Assembly: GCF_000315625.1 (NCBI RefSeq)
Contig: NW_005434657.1
Span: 784,130 to 807,487, forward strand
DNA: 23,358 nt
Source of the DNA: Guillardia theta CCMP2712
Lineage: Eukaryota; Cryptophyceae; Pyrenomonadales; Geminigeraceae
Reading direction: 5' to 3'
Below, piece by piece: positions 9,201 through 18,100 of the stretch. Position 1 is the first letter of the stretch; every line of letters begins with the position of its first letter. The notes beneath the pieces were generated by a model. That model made no database searches. It worked only from the letters and a program-made list of their open reading frames with translations, and was not told where the DNA came from. A program made the position numbers and the translations under genes.

Positions 9201-12200
9201 TGTTTGAGCTCAGATGATGACAGCAGACCGTCACCGCTGCTGTCGTACACGTTAGTGTTGTACTTGTGCGGGAAGAAGCCGAAGGGGTAAGACAGCTCCG
9301 TCTTGTCTCCCGAGGTGATGACATGGCGTTCGCTGGGCCCGTAGTACTGCAGGGGAAGCAGCTTCGAGTTGTAGATTTGACTGGACGGCATGAAGATCGG
9401 GTCAAACCCGTACGGCTCGTCGTCTATCACTTCTGAGTAGCAGTTGTCTCTGGTCTTGCTTGCTTTCACGAAGTTGTTGATGTAGCTGTTGCTACTCTCG
9501 GTGCAGTTGGCGGACCTTGTTCGCTTCTGAGCGATCATGATGGCTCCTATAATCCTGTTGTTGGGCGTCACTGCACGAACTTTGGGCTCGAAGGGAGGGA
9601 TAACTTGCGGAGCCCCTTCCTCCTTGCTCCTGTACTTCCACACGCTGAACGAGCGAACGTCCGGGCAGTCAAGTTCGGAAACAAGCTTGTCTGCTCCCAC
9701 GCAAGATGGAAACTTTCCAGTTCCAGGACACTTGTCAGTAGGGCAGAGGCCGTCGACAGCATCTTGCTCGTCATTCTTGCAGAAGCTGCAGACGTCGCAG
9801 TATCCTGGAGCGCGACAGAAGAGGCTTGTATTGCAGTCATAGTGAGATTGACAACTCGCGTCTGCAGCGCCTCGTCAGTCTCACACGCATGTTCCCCTCC
9901 TCTCTTACCAATATCCCCCTGATATCCCGTCGTCTGCACCTTGAAGACAACCTCTGCTGTGACGGTGACGTTGAGGATCTGCGACAGCTCGCTCAAGCTC
10001 GGTAGCTTGGTTCGAACGTCCTTGACCACGCTCGAGGCGTCTACGGAACTGACGACGTAGATGTCTGTCTCAATGCTCGCCGAGACTGTTGACGTTGAAG
10101 AGTCTCTTGTCGTTTCATGCTCTTTGCCACGGATCGACAGCGCGCCCTCCTGCCGCTTCCTTGCAAACTTCCAGAAGGCATCCTTGCTGGAGAAGGCTCG
10201 AGAAGTGGCGGAGGAGCTCGAGGACGGAGGAGAGGACGAGGCTGCTTTGGCAGAGATACTGATGTTCACTTTGATGGCTTGAGTGTCCGGGGAGACGTAG
10301 GAGGAGCTGATAATGGAGTACAGGAGCGCCTTCCACTTGTCCTCGACGTCAGTGACGCTTCCGTTACCCGGGAGCGTGAGCTTGAGGGAGAGGTGAACCT
10401 GGGAGGTGGGAAAGAAGTAATTGCTGTAGGATACGATCTCACTCGCGTACATCTTACCCTCCTTGTCTGCAGCACAGTTGATCACAGAGATGGTCTTGTA
10501 CTTCATGACGCTCCAGTAGTCATCCCTGTATGGCTCTCGAATCGTAATCGTGGAACCGTTGGCGACAAGTCCAGGACATGAGCTCGCATCTGACCAGTCC
10601 GAACAGTCGCAAGTTAGAGCAGCTGGCTGACTGCCCCACGAGCTAGAGGTGACCAAGTAGCGAATGAAGGAAGAAGGAGACGTGACGGTCACTCGCTGAA
10701 CGTCCAGTACCGTGTAGCCGTACGTGGTCGCATATTTGACGGGTGTCAAGACAGGACGCTGAACCTCCAACGGACAATCGGCACCTCCCCATGTGATACA
10801 GACGTGAGCAAAAGTGTTGCCGTAGATACTCGCGTAGGCGACGAACCCGCCGTAGTTGGAGGTGAAGGTCCCAGGAATGTCCTGCATGGTTCCACAAAGT
10901 GAAGTGTAGCTTGAGGAATAGTAGCAGTCGTAGCGATTATTCGGGCAATCTGACAGTTGCAAGTAGGAGTTAGAACACATCTGGATTGCTTCGCCCAGTT
11001 CGAAGACTTTGACAGTTAGGTTGACAATGTCGGCTCCATCCGGCTGGATGTACCAACTACAATAGAAGTAGTAGTAAACATCCCCAGGAATCACGATTGC
11101 TCCAGACTGTGACGTGTAAGTTTGACCACAACTGACATCTCTCAACTCGTTGTGCTTCGCAAGGTCTTGACCCTTCGAGTCAAATCCTTGAGCCTTCACC
11201 TGATCCCCCTTGCTATTTCTTTGTAGAATCACATCTTCCTTGTTCTTGTCAACTTTCTCCATGCCCTCAGGATCACCTTTCTGCACAGAGCCCTCGCTCG
11301 CCTCCTCTCCATCATTATCATCATCAACATCATCATGTCGACGACGCTTCCTCTCTTCTCGCAGCCTTTGCCGCACAGATCGCTGATGCTCTGCCGCCTT
11401 CTGCTTGACAGCTCTCCGAGCCCTCGTCTGCTCGCATGGCTCCCCGGCCAGCTGGATCTGCTTCAAGTTGTTGGGGGAGTACAGGGACTCGAAGGAGTAG
11501 GTAAAGGGATCGGGGAAGATGCTGCAGAATTTGACCTGCCAGCCGGTCATCGCACCGAGAGCGTTGCGACATTAGCCTAACCTTGTTCAGCAGCTCTTCT
11601 GCTCCAGTGACGGAGTCTTGCACCTTGATGGTTCCGTTGAGCCCGTACTTGGAGACAAAGGCGTAGCTCAGATCTGACGACACCAGTCACCATCATCTCA
11701 CCATGACCGCAGCACTCGCAGCCATAAGGTGCATCGTCCTTTACTGCTAAATGCGGGAGAGAGGAAGCATTTCTCACCTTCAATGCTCAGAAAGTCGCAG
11801 AACTCCATGAGCTTGTCATCAGTTGAGCTCATCAGGTTGATAGGGTTGCAGACTGACGTCTGTACTGTATACGCATTCGACGCCCCTGTCTTCAGCACCT
11901 CCCTCGCGTTCCCAAAGATCTTCACGCCATTGCTCACTGGCAGAGCTGACAGGGAGCTGTCGCAGGTCTCGTCACTCCCAACACTTCCCACCAGCAGCAG
12001 CTTACTTGGGGTTGAGAGACATTCGAAGCGACAAGGCGAGGTCCTCGACGGCGCTCTCAGCGGACCTATCCTGATAGAGGTACAACAAGAGCTCGCCGTC
12101 GGGGACTTCGACAGACACTGAGCTCAGATTCATGTCGTTCTCGAAGATGAAATCTCCCATGGTTACGCTGAAGATGTTGTACAGGAAACGAGGGCGTTTG

Positions 12201-12972
12201 CTGTCTGTCTCCAACGTTGTTCCCTTGAAGTTGATTCCGAGCTCGGTGGCGCTGCTCTGTACGATATCTTCCAAGTGGATCACAAGATTTGATGTATTCT
12301 TGTACTGCCCGCAGTCCTTGGCGCACCCGAACCTCCCGAACCCGGGGTACTCGTCCGGGGTATCGCACTTGCCATCGCCACAGACAGGATCGCTGAAGGC
12401 CACGGAAGTCAACGTTCTCAACCTGACAGCAGACTTCAGTGAAAGTGATAAAATGATGTGAGAGTAGAGCGGTGGGGTCACCAAGAGTAGAGGTCATCGT
12501 TGTTGCTCAAGGATCCCGTAGCTTGATTCCCTGAGTTTGTGTAGCCTCCTGACCCCAGCGGAGAGAGGTTGCCGAGCAGGAGGTTGATAACGGAGATCTC
12601 GATCTTGAAGGAAGCCAGGATGTTTCTTTGCATGAACAGGAAGACGATGTAGATCACGAAGAAGCAGATGGTGGCTAAGAGTCGCATGTACGCGCCTGAC
12701 CTTTCCATCTTCTCTCGCACCTTCTCAAGCATCCCCTCTATCTGGATCTCTCTTGCTAGCTTTGTTCGACTTCGCTTCGAAAGTCCGAAGGTCTTCCGGT
12801 GCTCAGTGTCCTTGATCACGCTGTCCACCTGGTCCATGTCCTCGAAGAGGCTCGTGACGGGCTCGTTCAGCAGGCTGTTCACTTCTTCTGCCGTGATCTT
12901 CCTCCTCCCCTTCCTGCTGCTCCTCAGCATCGATGACACCACAGCCCCTTGCATGGCGCCACCGACTTCCAA
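6280..12972 (-). CDS. Polycystin-2 (TRPP)-like cation channel with C-terminal C2 domain (nine exons)
   Basis: Minus-strand exons: 12972-12482, 12422-12006, 11956-11778, 11673-11582, 11535-9909, 9861-8255, 8085-7993, 7901-6831, 6633-6280. All phases agree; about 1976 residues. S1 is at about 96-116, followed by a roughly 1140-residue ectodomain: CGDGKC...GRFGCAKDCG motif (about 177-202), charged Lys/Arg then Asp/Glu run (about 430-500), CUB-like segment (about 529-640), Cys-rich block (about 939-1000), EF-hand loop (1142-1153), and the polycystin-type segment before S2 (VTFLTFNQPEKIFSFHEFIF). S2 to S6 lie near 1258-1280, 1301-1323, 1403-1424, 1444-1467 and 1512-1537. The S4-S5 part (FRMLKSLDF...DLTHFMLLFGIIFFSYA) and S6 (LLLNIFLAILVDAY) are typical of PKD2. 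A coiled coil (about 1712-1760) and a C2 domain (about 1785-1900) follow. Expected role: Ca2+-permeable channel, often ciliary. Alternative start at residue 7. Confidence 0.93.
6327..6356 (-). repeat. GAGCAG hexamer run near the channel C terminus
   Basis: On the coding strand GAGCAG repeats encode alternating Glu-Gln in the last exon of the channel, shortly before the C-terminal FIKSLFPQDK. The same hexamer family appears on the opposite strand in other introns of this window. It sits outside the C2 core and should be a flexible tail. Confidence 0.8.
6766..6807 (-). repeat. TGTGGT hexamer run in channel intron 8
   Basis: About seven copies of a CCACAA hexamer on the plus strand (TTGTGG on the sense strand) lie in the 197-bp intron between the two exons that encode the C2 domain (intron 6634-6830). 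If the donor at 6830 were not used, the sense frame would read a Cys-Gly repeat before stopping. Confidence 0.85.
7938..7980 (-). repeat. CCCTCT run in channel intron 7
   Basis: A CCCTCT-rich tract (plus strand) occupies the middle of the 91-bp intron at 7902-7992, which separates the pore-loop exon from the S6 exon. Unlike the other repeat introns, it is purine-rich on the sense strand. Confidence 0.7.
8108..8234 (-). repeat. GCTCTT hexamer array in channel intron 6
   Basis: Roughly 20 near-perfect hexamers (GAGCAA on the plus strand, GCTCTT on the sense strand), interrupted by two GATC-containing units, make up most of the 169-bp intron 8086-8254. The intron has a weak-looking gttgaa donor and a gctgag acceptor. 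Read through, it encodes Leu-Ala repeats in the channel frame and then a stop just before the pore exon. Confidence 0.9.
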
Positions 12973-13091
12973 AATGTCAACTTAGAGTCCTAGCTCGTGT
13001 ATGGTCCAATAAGATAGGACCAGGTGCTATTATCTTGGCATAGGACGGAGCCGAGATACGCTCTCATTGAGCGGCTTTCAAGGTTAGAGGG

Positions 13092-13121
13092 CCGTTTCCC
13101 GCCGGCTCCCAGATTCCAGAT
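13092..13121 (+). repeat. Left terminal inverted repeat
   Basis: Thirty bases match the reverse complement of 13439-13468 exactly. Outside this the match breaks down within two bases; inside it the arms share AGATTTTT before diverging. Confidence 0.85.
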
Positions 13122-13438
13122 TTTTGACTTTATTCAAAGTTATTTGAAATTTATGCTGAAATATTCACCGGTGCTTTCAATACATACTCACAGGGGGTGG
13201 GGTCCCCTGCCTGTTCATATTTGATGCTCCCAGCGTACCCTCCCCACATTCTGACAATTATTCTCGATTGAGCTAATAGTATATTTCCATATAGTGCCTA
13301 CCCATTCGAAAAGCAAAATCTGGGAAAGTCAACCGCATCGTTTCATTCTCAAATTAAAATGACTTATAGTTGAGTTCTCCAAAACATTTGGAGGAGAAAA
13401 AAAAGAAATTGACTTATATTTGTATGAAAAAATCTGGA

Positions 13439-13468
13439 ATCTGGAATCTGGGAGCCGGCGGGAAACGG
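13439..13468 (-). repeat. Right terminal inverted repeat
   Basis: Exact reverse complement of 13092-13121. An additional ATCTGGA unit directly precedes it, a one-unit duplication absent from the left arm. Confidence 0.85.
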
Positions 13469-13538
13469 GCCAGAGTCTCTCCGACTCGGACCGGGACAGT
13501 TCATCTGGTAACTTGATAGCAAAGCAAATAGATTCCTA

Positions 13539-14098
13539 ATGCCAATATGCGGGACAGATCTCTGGATAGACTGGAGGCCTCTTCAAGCTCCTTCTCTCTT
13601 CCACTCTCAGGCTCGACTGGTTCGCATCCACACCAACTCCAATCTTCGCAACCATTGTCTGCTGGAGGTATCTTGCATTTTGTTCCAAACAAGCAAACAT
13701 GGATCGACGATGACATGAGGGATCACGCGGCCGGCGGACTGGAGCCACTGACCACCCAGGTCAATCATTCACTGAAGCTACAGCCTGCCGGTGCTTTACT
13801 TCTCTCGTGATCTGCTCAATCCACGTTCTGCCGTCAAGTTTTCCGCAGCAACAGACAATCCAGGCCGGCCGGGTCAGCAGAGCAGCACATGAAGTAAGTC
13901 CTTCTGATTCTCTTGCTTCATTTCGTCCTGCCCTCTACCTCACCAGACACTTAAACGTTTCGTCAGGTTGCACAGCAAGCGTTCGACGCGCACTGCATGC
14001 AGGGAGACAGCAGGAAGGCCAGGAGGGGCAGCGCGTTCTCGGCAGCTGCTGTGCTTGAGCAGGAGGCGGACAGTGACAACGTAGAGCGCACTGAGTAA
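13539..14098 (+). CDS. Candidate small spliced gene, unrecognised (101 residues)
   Basis: Three open segments join in frame with GT-AG splice sites: 13539-13667 (starts ATG, ends CTGGAG before gtatct), 13849-13893 (after tttccgcag, before gtaagt) and 13967-14098 (after tttcgtcag, ending TAA). All joins are phase 0. The predicted product begins MPICGTDLWIDW, has a middle ARLVRIHTNSNLRNHC, and ends in the acidic QEADSDNVERTE. I recognise no domain. The gtaagt donor and the pyrimidine-rich acceptors look real, but the first exon is short and uncertain. A further open stretch just downstream (MHVLVCLLKVDEKDRFRLEMKEDDEEEE, read here only as far as EMKEDD, from 14110) suggests a decayed or incomplete gene. 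It may be a remnant. Confidence 0.25.
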
Positions 14099-15138
14099 AT
14101 TCGTAGAGATGCATGTGCTGGTCTGCTTGCTGAAGGTGGATGAGAAGGACCGATTCCGGCTGGAGATGAAGGAAGATGATGAAGAGGAGGAGGTACTCTG
14201 AAGTTTATAAATGCACGATTCTCCTTATATCTAGTAAACTATGATGTATTTGAGTTATTGAACATTCTAAAACATCAGTCGTCCTCTTGATTGCTTGTTG
14301 ATTATGATCAATACAAAAATAACTACATTTTCTCAAACAATAAACATATCGATAATAAGCCGCAGATATATTTATCAAATCAAAATCCGGGCCGCCAATA
14401 ACTTCTTAGGTCTTCAAAATGATGTTTTATACCTTGTTCCATACAATGGTGTGTTCTCTACCTATCAATGTGCCCCCGTTTAGCATAATGAGATATGAGA
14501 GCGCTGATGATAACTTTAATTTTAGGCTTGAGAATACAGAAATAAACAGGTTAAGGTTCATGTGTAAAAACCAAGACCTACAAGATATAGATGTTCGAGA
14601 TTATCAATTATGTCTGGAAATTCAAAAGCATTCAAAACAAAAGATATGAAGGTGGATATATCACGTTATCAATGGCTCTGCTCCATGGATACATCGCGAG
14701 GAGATAGTCTGATGATGTGATTGCTTTCCAAGTTAAACGTGTTGCTACAGAAATTCACCTCCTTCGACAACAAACCCTCATCCAAGATACGAAATGTGCA
14801 GCCCCCACAGCTCACACTGCTTGCGGCCTCGGACTTAGGACACATGCATGCCCAAAGAGAACACACACACGGCTTCCTCCTCATGGGCTTCTGCTTCCCT
14901 CCGTTACCCCAGCGCCGCAACTGAGTCTGAGAGCACCGGCGTCAGAGTCACTGTGACAAACTACCCCAGCTGGTCTTTATTAACAGAAACGGCTAGTCAA
15001 TATTGTAACGGATAAGCCAACCGCCGCGCTATGAGAGACACAGCCGCATGTGGAGGGAATATGAGGAGAGAAGAGAAGGAGAGGAAGGTAGGGAGGTGAA
15101 CTGAGAAGATCAGGAATAGGATCACAGAGTCTTCGCAA
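14099..15138. other. Spacer upstream of the giant modular gene
   Basis: Bases 14200-14720 form an AT-rich island (listed separately). Bases 14740-15010 return to ordinary composition and hold no recognisable gene. Bases 15050-15100 are purine-rich, like the tract upstream of the glycosyltransferase, and probably belong to the promoter/leader of the gene starting at 15139. Confidence 0.4.
14200..14720. other. AT-rich island
   Basis: By eye this stretch is only about one-third G+C, against well over half in the flanking genes. It contains short open frames on the plus strand (62 and 76 codons at 14295 and 14419), none recognisable. It could be a transposon relic, an organelle-derived insertion or simply a spacer. 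I see no terminal inverted repeats at its edges. Confidence 0.55.
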
Positions 15139-18100
15139 ATGTCCTCTCTCCTCCTCTTTCGATTCCTCCTCCTCCTCTCGCTTGTTCACTTTGCCTCCTG
15201 CAAGGCGGTAACTCGCCTTACTCCAACGGCTGTGCAGAGCAATGTCGGCTTCCAGCTGTACATGAACGGAGCTGGGCTGACCATTGCAGACCAAGTGGTC
15301 GTTATCAAGACTCAGACGAGTCTGTCGAGCAATCAGACGAAGGGAACCAGCAGTATCTGTGCTGAAGCGCAGCTGGATCCGACCATGATTCTTGTTCCAG
15401 CGACGAATGTCTACACCGCTTCCGACGATGGCACCCAGGCTAGTGTTTACATGTCTGTCAATGGGTATTCCGGGAATGCGAAGCTATGCTTTATCTTTTA
15501 TGGATCCACTTCAGCATGGACCGATAGCTCCATCGAACTCACCATACTTCCTGCACAGATCTTCTCGTCCAGTTTGACAGCAACGGGAGCAACCACGTTC
15601 TCAGTGGTGGCGAACCAGAAGTTCGAGGTATCGTTGGAAGGACAAGGGCTTGCGATTGGTTCTGGGCTCGTCACAGTCGGCTGGAGGCAAGACTGTCTAT
15701 TAGGTCCGAATGTGAAAGGAGGAGAATTTAAAACTTTGGTGAATGTCAACAATGAGGGAACCAAGGGAACAGTTGAATTCACCATCACTGAAGCAGCCAC
15801 AGCTGTTTCACTTTGTTACAACATTGAGGGAAAGACGTCGTACCAGTCTGCACACAGCACAGCTTCTTCATTGGGGATTTCTGCCACAAGTTGGCAGGCC
15901 TTCGACGCTACTGGGACGAGCGTCTCAACAGTTCTTCCCTTGGTCACAGTGAGGATTGAGATTTCTGGCTCGGGTCTGTTTGGGATGGAGAGTCAGAGGT
16001 CGTGCAGTCTCGCTCCAGACCTCTATTACACTTGTGTGATGATCGACACAAGCTGCAACAATCTCGGCCAAGTTCCTGGTGGTGCTTCTGTGGTTCCTGT
16101 CTCAGTGTCTGCGAACACAGTTCGAGCTGAGTTTGTGTTCTCGGATGCCTCCACCTATTTGGGGAGCAGCAGAGATGTGTCGGTCTGCGTGAAGATGGCG
16201 CAGGCAACCTCCTGGAACACAGTCGGGACTGCAAAGTTGACCATCAACTACCCTCTTTCAACCGTTTCTTCCGTGACCCCCACCATATCAAACTCCAACA
16301 ACGCGCTCTCGGTCACCTTGACAGGGACGAACTTGTATGATCAGGTTGGTCTGGCCTCGAAGATCAAGCTGAGTCTGGACTGTGAGAGCTATCCAGTCGG
16401 GGACTCAACAGGGGTGATAGTCGGCGGGTCAGCTCAATCTTGTTCGTCGGTAATCACCAACTCTTCAGGGCTCCAGAGCTGTGTGGTGACCTTTGATTCC
16501 CTGTTCGTCGCTGGGACCACATCAGCACAAGTGATGATCTGTCTAGCTCAGGGGCCGAGCACCACGTACTCGAGAACGCTGAGTGTGATTTCCGTGACTC
16601 CTTCCTTCGTCAGCGCAGTACAAGCACCTTCGACGAGCACTGCAAACATTGAGTTCAGCATTTACATTGTTGGTCAGAACCTCGCAAGTTCGGGAGCAGG
16701 AGCAATCATGGCCTGGATCAACAGGAACTGCTCGACCTCTGACTCCACGGATGTGTTTGGAGGAGAAGCGCGATATCCCGTTATGATAGGGAGCAACCAG
16801 ATGCTCGCCCAGATGAAGTTCACCATCACAACCTCGACTGCCCGGGCTCTGATGGTCTGCTGGAATTTGTCCTCGGCAAGTTCAAGTGCCTTCAAAGTCA
16901 CGTCGGCCTTCATCTCTGCCTCGCCTCCAACGCTCACCGGCATCTCCCTCACCAACTTCTCCTCTCTCAACAACTCGCAAGTCACAGTCTTCGGGTCCGA
17001 CTTCGTGGACTCCGGGCCGGCAGCTCCGACGTTTGTGATCATGGGCAACTGCTCGGACTCCAGATCCTTCCTTCCTGTGCAGAAGAACTTCGTGCTCTCG
17101 GGCTCACAGCTGTCGTTCTTGGTGATCACCAACGTTGTCCTGACGCAGCTTGAGATGTGTTGGAGGATTGGAACATCCCCTTACCAGACTCTGATGTCAA
17201 ACATCAGCATCTATCCCACGTCAGTCTCCTCCTTCCAACCTCTGTCGGGGAGAGCCTTCTCCAGCATCTCCCTTACTGTCTCTGGTCAGAACCTCGGTCA
17301 AGCGATGAAGGTCAAACTTTCCACAGACTGCACGCTGGGCACTAGCAGCGACTCGATCGGAACTCTCTCTGGATCGGAGGGGGTGGCACCTACCAGCGTC
17401 TCCTCGGAGGCCGCCGTCTTCTCGTTCAGCATAGCGAGCATCGTCTCAGTGAAGCTGCAGGTCTGCTGGCAGATGGGAGATGGTCTGTACCAGCGGCTGG
17501 GAGGCGACTGGTTCAGCTTGCTGACTGGCTCGGTCTCTGCTTCTTTTTCTTCCCAGCTGGTGTCCAACGTACCCTTCAGCATCACCCTGACTGGCTACTC
17601 CTTCAAGGCGTCGCCCAGCAGCGCACTGGTGAAGTTGAAGTTGTCGCAGGATTGCTCTCTGCAGGTCAACCTGGACAACAACACCTGCGGGGGAGGAGGA
17701 GACTGCGTGCAAGGAGGGCAGGGGGTGCTGGGGACGATGGTCAACTCGATCGACTTGAGGTTTGACTTCGTGATGGCGGTCAGGAATCAAGTGACTATGA
17801 AGCTCTGTTGGACCCTCAACTCTTCTCCTCTCGCTTACATCGATCTTGACAGCAGGATCTCCGTCCTGGTCAACCCTGTCCTCCTGACCTCCTCCGTCAT
17901 CCCTGCCAACGTTTTCGTCAACGAACCCTTCCTCGTCCAGCTCCTTGGGACCGGTCTCTCCTCCTCCTCCGCCGTCCCTACCAAGGTCAAGCTGTCGACC
18001 TCGTGCATGGGCGCCGATGACGTGGACCCGCTGCTGGACATTGCGGGAGGAGAGGCGCGCTACATATCATGCACAGATGCATCGACTGGTTCAGCATACC

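Larger units (their letters stand above)
13092..13468. mobile_element. MITE-like non-autonomous element with 30-bp terminal inverted repeats
   Basis: Bases 13092-13121 (beginning CCGTTTCCCGCCGGCTCCC) and 13439-13468 are perfect reverse complements over 30 bp, enclosing a 377-bp unit with an AT-rich interior and no long open frame. The right arm carries one extra 8-bp copy of the AGATTCC motif on its inner side. This fits a miniature inverted-repeat transposable element. I see no clear target-site duplication: the outer flanks are AGAGGG on the left and GCCAGAG on the right, so an imperfect AGAG is the only hint. It lies in a spacer between divergent genes, a common MITE location. Confidence 0.65.
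12973..13538. other. Spacer upstream of the channel gene, containing a MITE-like element
   Basis: This is the presumed promoter side of the channel gene. Apart from the inverted-repeat element at 13092-13468, I see no convincing coding sequence, TATA box or other motif. A small hairpin (CAGGGG/CCCCTG, 13191-13209) lies within the element. Confidence 0.5.

Noticed and set aside
9568-9861. Continuation of the large channel exon frame to 9568
   Set aside because: A 47-bp intron (9862-9908) shifts the frame; after it the sequence reads as a Cys-rich block (ASCQSHYDC, FCRAPGYCDVC) continuous with the S2-S6 exon, which fits far better.
11957-12005. Alternative acceptors (ctgtcag, ctgccag) for channel intron 2
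   Set aside because: They leave the wrong phase. Only the acceptor ending at 11957 (cgacag) joins the two exons in frame.
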